Shown one piece after another: positions 1 through 7,491 of a DNA stretch of 12,203 bases. Positions within the stretch are counted from its first letter, which is position 1, and every line of letters starts with the position of its first letter. Origin of the DNA: JANOAR01 sp031411235 (GTDB lineage: Bacteria > Verrucomicrobiota > Verrucomicrobiia > Verrucomicrobiales > Verrucomicrobiaceae). A program made the translations under genes and the position numbers. The notes under the pieces were generated by a model that ran no database searches, had not been told where the DNA came from, and saw only the letters and a list, made by a program, of their open reading frames with translations. The stretch covers positions 1 to 12,203 of the forward strand of contig JANOAR010000276.1 in the NCBI GenBank assembly GCA_031411235.1. Reading direction: 5' to 3'.

Positions 1-1
1 A

Positions 2-124
2 CTCAACAGCCGCATCCAAGCCATCAAGAGCGCAGCAAGAGGCTTCCGCTCCTTCGCCAACTATCGAGTGCGTATCCTCTTCCACTGCGGCAAACTCGAT
101 CTCAAACCCTCAATCGCCCATTAA
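2..124 (+). CDS. ISL3-family transposase, C-terminal end (partial)
   Basis: An open frame enters from the left edge and gives 40 residues before a TAA at 122-124. The residues read LNSRIQAIKSAARGFRSF, then ANYRVRILFHCGKLDL, then a short tail. The pattern N-x-x-I-Q-x-x-K-x-x-A-R-G-[FY]-R followed by a hydrophobic strand is the usual C-terminal end of ISL3-type (IS204/IS1001/IS1096/IS1165) DDE transposases. Only the end is present, so the catalytic residues and intactness of the element cannot be judged. The gene runs toward the pilus operon, convergent with it. Family assignment is from memory of the motif, without a search. Confidence 0.75.
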   Translation, partial: LNSRIQAIKSAARGFRSFANYRVRILFHCGKLDLKPSIAH

Positions 125-139
125 AACCCGCGTAGAACC

Positions 140-166
140 CAATTCGGAGAGTTTTCCGAGCAACCC
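140..166. repeat. Probable right terminal inverted repeat of the ISL3-type element
   Basis: Sixteen bases after the transposase stop begins a stretch whose complement, read inward from 166, starts GGGTTGCTCGGAAAACTC. ISL3-type ends commonly begin with GG and carry a TCGGAAA-like core about 40 bp from the transposase stop, which fits here. The stretch also contains the small inverted repeat TCGGA/TCCGA (144-148 and 155-159). The element would end at 166, and the next 8 bp (167-174) would be the target duplication. The left end lies outside the window, so neither the repeat nor the duplication can be confirmed. Confidence 0.4.
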
Positions 167-176
167 TACAAGCCAC

Positions 177-217
177 AAAAAACCCACGCGAAAGATTACA
201 AGTCTCAAGCGTGGGTT
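177..217 (-). terminator. Rho-independent terminator of the pil operon
   Basis: On the minus strand a perfect 9-bp stem, AACCCACGC (217-209) and GCGTGGGTT (189-181), closes a 19-nt loop. The stem's last two T residues continue into four more, giving a six-T run (182-177). It starts 28 nt after the secretin stop codon, as expected for a terminator at the operon end. On the plus strand there is no matching T run after the stem, so it appears to work mainly for the pilus operon. The loop is longer than usual for an intrinsic terminator, which lowers certainty slightly. Confidence 0.65.
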
Positions 218-245
218 AATCCAGCAAATTTGCTGATGGTCAGAG

Positions 246-2771
246 TTATCTAGGAGGGCCCAAGAGACCCGCATCAGGTGCCCCTGCACCAGCAGCAGCC
301 TCAGTTGGCCCCACGGAGATCGAAGGCCCCTTAATGGGTTGGCCGGAAGGGTCAATGAGCTTAGCCGTGACGAAGATCATCAGATTCCTTTTGAAGTGAT
401 CTTCAGCCTTGGTTTGGAAAAGGCGACCAATGATAGGCAGATCGCCAAGGAAAGGAACTTTATCCTCGACGTCTTGAACGTCTTCGCGAATCAGACCACC
501 CATGGCTACGGTTTGCCCATCCCAGACTGATACCGAAGTTTGCAGTTTACGGGTTGAGAAAATAGGCTGTGGGATACGGTTTTCGGTAAGTGTGATGGTG
601 GTTGGATTGCCCAAGGCATCGGTTGAACCTGTTTGGATCGGGCTACCATAGTTAATGAAACCTTCGAACTCGGTCACTTCGGGAGCGAGGGTAAGGTCGA
701 TAGTGTATCCATCGGGGCCGACCACGGGATCAACTTCCATGCGCACACCAATAGGCTTCATTTCGAAGGCCGTAGGGGTCGTTGGAGTCACGGGGAAGCT
801 ACCTTGGCTTGAGGCACCTGTAAGAAGGTTGGTTGAGCCACCTGCTGTGCCACCAAACTGCTGAGGAATTTCTGGTGGATCGAACTCGGTAGGATAAATG
901 AACTCACGAATCACTTCAATAGTAGCTCTTTGACCGCCTTTGGTTGTGATGCTTGGAGCACTCATAAGGTCAACACCCTTCTTTTGATTCAAGGCGCGAA
1001 CGACAACTTGGAACTGAGGGTCGGTAAGGACACCCGAGAGGGCGAAGATACCAGGGCTGACGCTCGAAACAGCTGCACTTGCGGAGATCAGGCCATCAAT
1101 AGAGTCTGGCTCAACGGCGGCAGAACCAAACCGAAGACCACGGGAAATGGGGTTGCCACCGACTGGTGAGCCCGATCCTTGCAGGAAGGGGAAGTCAATC
1201 GTAGCACCACTTTGATTTTGGAGGCTACCATTGGGGGAATTCCCCAGAGTGCCGCCCGTGCCAAAGACTCGATCACTGCCTGGGACACTGAAAGGTCCTA
1301 ACAGCCAATCAAAGCCCAATTCATCGGTGTTTTTCTGACTCACTTCGACGAATTTGGTCGTGATGTAAATCTGCTTGGGTGCCTTTTCCTTGAGCGATTC
1401 TACAAGGGTCTCAACCATGTCTAAATTGGGCTGAGTATTCTTCACAATCAGGGTCGAATTGACGGGGTTGAACACAGCCGAACTGCCTTCGGGGAAAGGA
1501 ATACCTTGAGATACAAGGATTTCCTTGGCTCCCTTTCTGGGGGCAATTTTGGGTGCTGCGGCTGCGGCACCAGCACCTGCGGCAAATGGATCAGGCGCTG
1601 CGCCACCGCCACCTGCATCATCAGAACCACCAATCGTTGGGAAGTCAGGCGGCACTTTATAAACACGCGTGAACTGCTCGGTGGTGGATTCAGAGATGGG
1701 CACAACCAGCACTGCATAAGGCTCGACTTTGTACTTCATGCCAGCCAATTCAGTGATGTAACGAAGCGCCTCTTCCATCGGCACGTCCTTCAAATCAAGA
1801 GTAATAGAAGCAGCATTGACGGTTTCGCCAGCCTTTAGAATGATGTTCACACCCTTGCGAGTAGGATCTTGTTCATTGACATCAAGGTCGCGACTCTTCA
1901 CACGCAGATACTCGACAGCCTCATCAATAGTAGCTCCAGCGAAGCTCACTTGAGGGAACACAATGTCCTTCATTTTCGTCGAGAGGTATTTCCCTGCAGA
2001 GGCAGTCACGGTGCCGTAGTTGGGATCAACATTGGTGGCTGCGATAGCGACTTTGTCTTCCCAGGCTTCACTCACCAAATTAAGCATACGCGAGCGCTGA
2101 TGGTCACGAGCGGCTTCAAAGTATTCACCTTTGCGATGCTCATCTTTTTCCATGCCACGGCGGGCCGCAACGTTATAGGGGTCATCAATGATGGCCTTTT
2201 GAAATTCTTTGTTCGCGCTATCAAAGTTGCCCAGATCTTGCTCACTGTTGGCCATCTGAAGGCTGCGCTCTACTCGCTCCACCTTGGCGACGTGCTCAGG
2301 CGTGAGTGCTGGCGGGTAACGATCTGAGTCACCAAGCTGCTTTTTGAGAAGCTTAGCTGCTTTGTGGTCGGGATTGATCGCGAGTGCGCCATCCACCAAG
2401 GTGTAGGCCTCTGCATAGCGACCACTCTTAGCGCGCTCCTTGGCCAATGCGACGGAGGCATCAGCAAACTTTGCCTTGGCGACAGCGCGCCACTCCTGAG
2501 TGGTTGGCGCATCTGGAAGCGCTTCAAGGGCGGCCTTGTACTGGCCTAGAGCCGTTTCATAGTCACCTTCGGCATAGGCTTTGTCACCACGCTCGATGGC
2601 TTGACGAGCATCCTCCATTCGTGCCATACGACGCGCAATTTCGCGCTCGGCGATTCCAGAAAGTCCTCCGGGAGAGTCTCCAGCCTGTATAGCCAGTGGC
2701 GACAGGGCAGAAGTAAGAGCGGCAAGGAGGACAAGGTGTGTGCGAGACACTTGACTTGGTAGTCGGGACAT
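246..2771 (-). CDS. pilQ: Type IV pilus secretin (PilQ, Amuc_1098-like) with N-terminal TPR region
   Basis: This is an outer-membrane secretin of about 841 residues, the ring-shaped pore through which a type IV pilus passes. A signal peptide covers residues 1-30 (hydrophobic LVLLAALTSALSPLAIQA, then GDS). Helical TPR-like repeats span about 55-230. An STN/N0-like domain (about 268-360) is followed by a Gly/Ala/Pro-rich linker (381-410) and an N1-like domain (about 420-462). The secretin core (about 467-805) ends in the family signature VPFLGDLPIIGRLF at 772-785. It is the last gene of the block, in the PilQ position of pilMNOPQ. Start choice: the frame is open to an ATG at 2861, only 9 nt after the previous stop, but those extra 30 residues would bury the signal peptide. 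The ATG at 2771 is therefore preferred, leaving a 99-nt gap. A T2SS secretin is less likely given the PilM and PilO-like neighbours. Confidence 0.9.
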   Translation of the reverse strand: MSRLPSQVSRTHLVLLAALTSALSPLAIQAGDSPGGLSGIAEREIARRMARMEDARQAIERGDKAYAEGDYETALGQYKAALEALPDAPTTQEWRAVAKAKFADASVALAKERAKSGRYAEAYTLVDGALAINPDHKAAKLLKKQLGDSDRYPPALTPEHVAKVERVERSLQMANSEQDLGNFDSANKEFQKAIIDDPYNVAARRGMEKDEHRKGEYFEAARDHQRSRMLNLVSEAWEDKVAIAATNVDPNYGTVTASAGKYLSTKMKDIVFPQVSFAGATIDEAVEYLRVKSRDLDVNEQDPTRKGVNIILKAGETVNAASITLDLKDVPMEEALRYITELAGMKYKVEPYAVLVVPISESTTEQFTRVYKVPPDFPTIGGSDDAGGGGAAPDPFAAGAGAAAAAPKIAPRKGAKEILVSQGIPFPEGSSAVFNPVNSTLIVKNTQPNLDMVETLVESLKEKAPKQIYITTKFVEVSQKNTDELGFDWLLGPFSVPGSDRVFGTGGTLGNSPNGSLQNQSGATIDFPFLQGSGSPVGGNPISRGLRFGSAAVEPDSIDGLISASAAVSSVSPGIFALSGVLTDPQFQVVVRALNQKKGVDLMSAPSITTKGGQRATIEVIREFIYPTEFDPPEIPQQFGGTAGGSTNLLTGASSQGSFPVTPTTPTAFEMKPIGVRMEVDPVVGPDGYTIDLTLAPEVTEFEGFINYGSPIQTGSTDALGNPTTITLTENRIPQPIFSTRKLQTSVSVWDGQTVAMGGLIREDVQDVEDKVPFLGDLPIIGRLFQTKAEDHFKRNLMIFVTAKLIDPSGQPIKGPSISVGPTEAAAGAGAPDAGLLGPPR

Positions 2772-2870
2772 AAGGTGGGCTACGGGAGTGATTACTTTGG
2801 CTGAGGGTGTGTTACAGTGTCGAAATTTTAGCGCTGTGGCGAGACGAAAATGATAGTTCATGCACTTTTT

Positions 2871-3851
2871 TTATGGTCGCTTTGGTATGGTTAAGCTTTT
2901 TTCTGGCGTGCCGTCTGCCACAGACTCTGAGATGACGGCGCTGTCAGGAAGAACATCAACAAGTTTGAAAGTGGAGCCCAAACCTGGGATGCGAAACTTT
3001 TCACCCTTCTTTACAGTGATGATTTGAACCGTTCCCTGGCGGTATTCCAGCTTGGCTTGGAAAGCCGCAAGGTTTTTTTCTTTTTTATTTACCAGCACGA
3101 ATTCCTCGTTGGTGGACTTGTCCAAGATGGTCATTTCAGAAGCATCGGAGGGCAACTGGGTCTTGGGATCTGGCACAGATTTCACCTCGTATTTTTTAGC
3201 GGTGAACCGTGGCGTACCGCCCGGAACGGCTTCAAAGCCAAAATCCTGAGGGAAGGCATTGATGAATTGAGCCCTGGCTCCCGGTGGGGTGATGCGCTTC
3301 ACGGTGTAGGGTGTGCTGTTGCCTGAGAGGGCCAAAATATAATCATCCTGAACACGCTCCACCAAATACAGATGGTTGGTAAAAGGAGGGTGGCTTTTTG
3401 CATCCTTGGGGTCGGTCTTGCCATTAAATTCCTCAAGATTGGTGAAGCCGTCTTCATCAGGATCAAGCGCTCCAACATTTGGAGCGAGGAAATCCAAGCC
3501 ATTCTTCAGCAAGAAGGCATTTGACATGGGTTCACGGAGTTGGGGGTTCTCCGTGTAGAGGTCAAACTGTTCGCCATTTTTTTGGACAATGGTGATAGAT
3601 TTAAACAGTGGCACAGCCTTGCCTGCACGCTCAGGGGGTTGCCAGTCGAATTCTTTGTTGAGGTTGCCCAATGCCAGTCTGACAGACTCGATAGGCACCA
3701 CCGCCACTTCATTTCTGGGGGTGATTTTGGGGAGCTTCAGGTTTTCGCTGAATGTCTGGCTGAGGGTGTAGAGATAGCCACAGCCACCTAGAGCCGCCAA
3801 AGCGGATATCCCCAGGATGATTTTGTCGAAGTTGGAGTCTTTTTTTGGCAT
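2871..3851 (-). CDS. PilP-like membrane-anchored protein with a calcium-loop motif (Amuc_1099-like)
   Basis: The 326-residue protein has a short Lys-rich N-terminus, one hydrophobic segment at about 10-31, and a long periplasmic part. Residues 129-150 contain L-DPDEDGFTNLEEFNGKTDP, a DxDxDGxxNxxE loop of the thrombospondin type 3 / EF-hand-like kind that usually binds calcium. The C-terminal 270-310 region (RQGTVQIITVKKGEKF, then FKLVDVLPDSAVI) resembles the small beta-domain of PilP, which contacts the secretin. The gene lies between the PilO-like gene and the secretin, exactly the PilP slot. The membrane segment contains LGGC (21-24), a relaxed lipobox, so lipoprotein anchoring as in classical PilP is possible but unproven. 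It starts 18 nt after the preceding stop. The Amuc_1099 match rests on synteny; the PilP role is inference. Confidence 0.7.
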   Translation of the reverse strand: MPKKDSNFDKIILGISALAALGGCGYLYTLSQTFSENLKLPKITPRNEVAVVPIESVRLALGNLNKEFDWQPPERAGKAVPLFKSITIVQKNGEQFDLYTENPQLREPMSNAFLLKNGLDFLAPNVGALDPDEDGFTNLEEFNGKTDPKDAKSHPPFTNHLYLVERVQDDYILALSGNSTPYTVKRITPPGARAQFINAFPQDFGFEAVPGGTPRFTAKKYEVKSVPDPKTQLPSDASEMTILDKSTNEEFVLVNKKEKNLAAFQAKLEYRQGTVQIITVKKGEKFRIPGLGSTFKLVDVLPDSAVISESVADGTPEKSLTIPKRP

Positions 3852-3869
3852 GATACCAGAGGATGAAAT

Positions 3870-4934
3870 TTAGTTGGTCGAAGCCTCGACTACGGATGGC
3901 TCTACAAATCGCACCAGATCAATCTCGAAATAAGCAGTGAGGCTTTCCTGCCCCAGTACCGCAAAGGCATCGTAGGCCTCTGGTGTTGCGGGACGAATCA
4001 CTTCAGCTTTGGGCGCCGTTGTTGGGCCTCCTACTGGCACTACTGCCACGGTTGGTTCGCCAGCGACAGGGTGACTCGTTGCTTCTTTTTCTTTTTTCTC
4101 TTCCAGCGCACCAATCAATGGTCCTTCTTGTTTTTCATTCTCAACCCGAAGCACCCGAATGACCGTGAAATGCGGCATCTTGCCAGGACTAGCCAGAGTG
4201 TTGATGAATCGCTGCAGGGGGCCTTGATCCAACTTCAATCGAAGGATGATCTGGCGTTTCTCGACGACTTCCGCTACCTCGACAGCAGGCTTCACCTCCG
4301 CACGAGCAACTGCTTTGCCTTTAGTTTTCTTGGGTGCTTTTTTGGGCGGTGGCGGCGTGCGTGGCGGGGGAGGAAGTCCTTTTTCAACTTCTAGCTCACT
4401 GCGTGAAAGGGACTCGATGGATTTCGCGCCCGAGTCTATCGCTGCGGTAATGACGGCATCGACGCCATCCAAATAATCATTCAGTTCTTTGGCCGCCTGC
4501 GCTGACTTCGGGAGTGCTCCCATGTAAGTGTCAAAACCGAGCGCAAAATCCTTGGGGAGAGCCGTTGTCGCCTGGGCTTTAGCTTTGGTATCAAGGATCC
4601 TTTGCTTTAGCTTGGCTTGGAAATCCGTGTCCGTAACTTCCTTGGCACTGGGGTCTTTGTTTAAATTTTGTAAATCGAGAAGCTTTTGCCCGAGTTCGCC
4701 CACTTCAACTTGGTAGGCAGCAACGCCGTCCGCTTTGATTTTCACATTGGCCTCACTCGGATAAAGGCTGGCCTTTTCCATGATGGCAATGTCTCCAGCC
4801 AACTTGTTGAAGCCAGTGAGCGACTTATCGTAATCAGTGTAGGCAACGTAGAGCAGCCCCGAGAGGGCTAGGCCTCCGCCAAAAGCTACCCCGATGATGG
4901 TAGCCGCTGTTTTATTTTCACGAATCCAGTCCAT
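3870..4934 (-). CDS. PilO-like bitopic protein, homologue of Akkermansia Amuc_1100
   Basis: The 354-residue protein opens MDWIRENKTAATIIGVA, closely resembling the start of Amuc_1100 (recalled as SNWITDNKPAAMVAGVG). It has one membrane segment (about 11-32), then a helical coiled-coil-like region (about 36-120). Two alpha/beta segments (about 226-262 and 311-346) end in EVIRPATPEAYDAF and AYFEIDLVRFVEP, like the C-terminus of Amuc_1100. A Pro/Lys-rich stretch (187-206) joins the halves. Amuc_1100 is known as an abundant membrane-associated Akkermansia protein that acts on host TLR2, with a fold related to PilN/PilO. Here its place after the PilM-PilN fusion marks it as the PilO component. The ATG overlaps the upstream stop by one base (TAATG), implying translational coupling. 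It is somewhat longer than Amuc_1100 (about 317 residues). Host activity should not be assumed from homology. Confidence 0.8.
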   Translation of the reverse strand: MDWIRENKTAATIIGVAFGGGLALSGLLYVAYTDYDKSLTGFNKLAGDIAIMEKASLYPSEANVKIKADGVAAYQVEVGELGQKLLDLQNLNKDPSAKEVTDTDFQAKLKQRILDTKAKAQATTALPKDFALGFDTYMGALPKSAQAAKELNDYLDGVDAVITAAIDSGAKSIESLSRSELEVEKGLPPPPRTPPPPKKAPKKTKGKAVARAEVKPAVEVAEVVEKRQIILRLKLDQGPLQRFINTLASPGKMPHFTVIRVLRVENEKQEGPLIGALEEKKEKEATSHPVAGEPTVAVVPVGGPTTAPKAEVIRPATPEAYDAFAVLGQESLTAYFEIDLVRFVEPSVVEASTN

Positions 4935-6766
4935 TACTTTTTAAATTTGATGGTTTGCTTGAGCGGCAGACGGATTTCGAATTTATAGGCGTGCCGATCT
5001 CCCTCTACGCCTGTTTCCGCTTTGCAATAATCATTGAGGTGATCGGCGATGTTCTCGACTGCAAAGAACTGCGAGCTAGCGAGTTTGCGAGCGAATTGGT
5101 AAACCACTTCGACACCTGCATCATTTTTCCGGTACAAGCCTTGGAGCCTCAGCACCAGGGCGGGCTCAGCACCGGGTGTGCTGGTGGAAGCAACCACGGG
5201 GGCACCTGACTGAGTTGACCCAAGAGCCACTGGAGGGGCAAACAAAGACGATGCTCCACCACTGGCTCCTGGAATGATCGCCGCTGTGGCGGCAGTGGCA
5301 GATGCACCTCCTAAGATGGGCGTAATTGAAGCTCCATCTTTGAGCGGCTCGATCACTGTTAGCCAGATGAGATCGCTCTCAAAACTGTTGTTTAGATCGG
5401 CAAGCATTCGCACCCAATAGGAGCGATCATTGACCACTTCTTCTGTTTGCGTGCTTTGTCCCTTTAATTCATCCAGCGTCCTGTCCCACTCTTTGATTTC
5501 AGTGGCGTAGCCATCCAGCGTATCAAATTTTGTGCGAATGGCTTCACTGCTATCCTTCGTGGTTTTCTCAGCTTGTTTGAAATACACAACACCTGCGGCG
5601 AGGAGTCCCCAGAGGCAGAGAGTGGCTACGATCAACAAAGGGGCTCGTTTGGCGGCATCCCGAGCAGATGAGACGGCATCGGGCACGAGTTCCACCTCAA
5701 TGGGGGATTCACCAGCGCCACGCAGGGCAAGTCCCACCATCTCGGCCATGCAGTGGGCGTCGCCTTGGGCAGCATCTTTGTTGACGCCTGAGCCGAGCTG
5801 CACGCCGCGCAGAGGGTTCAATATCTCGACAGGCAGCTTGAGTTTTTCCTGGAAGAACTCGGCAGCGTAGGCCAAGTGGGATCCACCACCACAGACGAAA
5901 GCGCGGACGGGGGCACCACCGCCTTGCTGGGCGCGATAGTAGTTGATGGTGCGCAACACTTCGCCATGAAGACGTGTCATGCTGTTGCGAATCACTTTAG
6001 AAAGAGCGGCTATCGCTGGGTCAGCGTGGTCTTCCACACCACCACCTAGGGCAACAAATCCCTGGGAGCATTTTTGTTGTTCAGCATCGCCAAACCCAAG
6101 GCCAAATTCCTTCGAGATGGCGCTCGTGATGGAGGCACCGCCAACCAGAATGTTGCGGGTGAACATGCGACCTGCTTCCGCGAAAATCATGTTGGTGGAG
6201 CGAGCCCCAAGATCAATGATCACCACGGATTCATCGACTTCGGGGTAGCTATAACGAAAGGCGTTGTAGATCGCCATTGGCGCGAGATCGACCCCCGCCG
6301 TCTTGATGCTCGCAGCGCTGATCTGGTCGTTGATCTCGTTGAGTGCATCGGACTTCATCGCTACCAGCACGACTTCGCGTTCGCCAATATCTTCCGGGCC
6401 CACGAACTCGTAGTCCCAGGCCACTTCATTGATTGGGAACGGGACATTTTGCCGAGCCTCGAACTCGACAATTTGCTCAACCTTATCACCTTGCACAGGT
6501 GGGAGCTTGACGAAGCGGGTGAATACCGCATGTCCACCGACGGCACTCCAAGCGCTCAGACCTTTGAGCTTCAAACCATCGGCGAGTTCGGCGACACCGA
6601 CTCTCAACTGCGGCAGCCTTGTGGCATCCACCGTTGGGTCGCCCATCATCTCCACGAACTGATATTTTTTGAGGGTGAGTTCACCTCCCGACGTCTTGCT
6701 AAAAACCGCGCCTCCCAATCGTTGGGAGCCAAGGTTCAATACTGCTAAATTTTTGCTATCAGCCAT
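4934..6766 (-). CDS. pilM: PilM-PilN fusion protein of the pilus alignment complex (Amuc_1101-like)
   Basis: This 610-residue protein joins two parts. Residues 1-350 are an actin-like PilM domain: phosphate-1 loop region LNLGSQRLGGAVF (10-22), the PilM-type stretch EQIVEFEARQNVPFP (97-111), phosphate-2 loop VVIIDLGARSTNMIF (181-195), and adenosine motif AFVCGGGSHL (289-298). A membrane segment follows (about 375-396), then a helical stalk (400-445) and a PilN-like periplasmic region with SYWVRMLADLNN, SDLIWLTVIEP (464-474) and LRLQGLYRKN (539-548). An Ala/Ser/Gly-rich insert occupies about 486-535. PilM normally binds the short cytoplasmic tail of PilN; here they are one chain. The first loop has Asn11 where actin-like proteins usually have the Mg-coordinating Asp. 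The upstream gene ends 50 nt before, and the downstream PilO-like gene overlaps by 1 nt. Confidence 0.88.
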   Translation of the reverse strand: MADSKNLAVLNLGSQRLGGAVFSKTSGGELTLKKYQFVEMMGDPTVDATRLPQLRVGVAELADGLKLKGLSAWSAVGGHAVFTRFVKLPPVQGDKVEQIVEFEARQNVPFPINEVAWDYEFVGPEDIGEREVVLVAMKSDALNEINDQISAASIKTAGVDLAPMAIYNAFRYSYPEVDESVVIIDLGARSTNMIFAEAGRMFTRNILVGGASITSAISKEFGLGFGDAEQQKCSQGFVALGGGVEDHADPAIAALSKVIRNSMTRLHGEVLRTINYYRAQQGGGAPVRAFVCGGGSHLAYAAEFFQEKLKLPVEILNPLRGVQLGSGVNKDAAQGDAHCMAEMVGLALRGAGESPIEVELVPDAVSSARDAAKRAPLLIVATLCLWGLLAAGVVYFKQAEKTTKDSSEAIRTKFDTLDGYATEIKEWDRTLDELKGQSTQTEEVVNDRSYWVRMLADLNNSFESDLIWLTVIEPLKDGASITPILGGASATAATAAIIPGASGGASSLFAPPVALGSTQSGAPVVASTSTPGAEPALVLRLQGLYRKNDAGVEVVYQFARKLASSQFFAVENIADHLNDYCKAETGVEGDRHAYKFEIRLPLKQTIKFKK

Positions 6767-6816
6767 GCGAGCGTTCGGTGAGTTTTTGAGTCAATTCAAG
6801 TTGTCGTGGGGCGCGA

Positions 6817-7446
6817 CTATTTGTCTGAGGCGGGCACATCGTAGTCACCCCAGAATGGCGCGAAGGGAGTCTTGGCTTTTGAAACCACTCCACCGTCTTC
6901 ATAAGCGAACATTTCAGAAGGTGCCTTGGTTTTGGGGTCGAGCCACCACTGCGAGCCTGTGCTTGATTTGCCTGCAAGCAATGCGCCACCCACGAGTACT
7001 TCCACGCCAAATCCCTTCACATCCGTTTTGCCGCCATTATCCTTTTGCAATAGGCGCTTGAGCACGGATGGAGCCACGAAAGCGAGAGTATGGCTCTCGC
7101 CCGAGGGGATGTTTTGGTAGCTGACCGAACCTGTGAGCACAATAGCCTTGCCCTCTTTGGTCGTTTGGTTGAGCGCGAGATAATACTTCACCTCCATGGC
7201 TGCGAGGCTACCGTCTCTGCCACCTGAATCACGCGGCAGCTTGACCTCTAGTTCCATGCTGACCTCAAGCCATGTTTTGGGCTTCCATTTTTTGTCCACG
7301 ATGTTCGCTGCTTGAATCTGCGGTGTCTGCTGCGCTTCAAGCTTCAAATCCTTGATTTCGATTTTTGCCGCAGGTGTCTCTTGGCCATTGGCGGATACCG
7401 CAGCGAAGGCTGAGACGGCTAAAAGTGTCAGAAGTTTGGTGTTCAT
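6817..7446 (-). CDS. Small secreted protein, Amuc_1102-like, first gene of the pil operon
   Basis: The 209-residue protein has a clear Sec signal peptide (MNTKLLTLLAVSAFAAVSANG, cleavage likely after residue 19 or 21). The mature part is rich in alternating beta-strand patterns (KIEIKDLKLEAQ, WLEVSMELEVKLP, MEVKYYLAL, AIVLTGSVSYQNI) and has no further membrane segment, so it should be periplasmic or surface-located. Akkermansia Amuc_1102 occupies the same place next to the PilM gene and, as I recall, has an immunoglobulin-like fold related to archaeal pilus proteins. The match here is by position, size and beta-rich character rather than by alignment. Its exact job in the pilus is unknown. 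It is followed after 50 nt by the PilM-PilN gene and is probably cotranscribed with it. Confidence 0.65.
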   Translation of the reverse strand: MNTKLLTLLAVSAFAAVSANGQETPAAKIEIKDLKLEAQQTPQIQAANIVDKKWKPKTWLEVSMELEVKLPRDSGGRDGSLAAMEVKYYLALNQTTKEGKAIVLTGSVSYQNIPSGESHTLAFVAPSVLKRLLQKDNGGKTDVKGFGVEVLVGGALLAGKSSTGSQWWLDPKTKAPSEMFAYEDGGVVSKAKTPFAPFWGDYDVPASDK

Positions 7447-7491
7447 GTCCGTGAGCGGGGATATCTCGAAGCAACTTTCGATTATTTGTTT

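Noticed and set aside
6074..6748. Open frame of 224 codons on the plus strand
   Set aside because: It lies wholly opposite the PilM domain, and its residues show no domain pattern.
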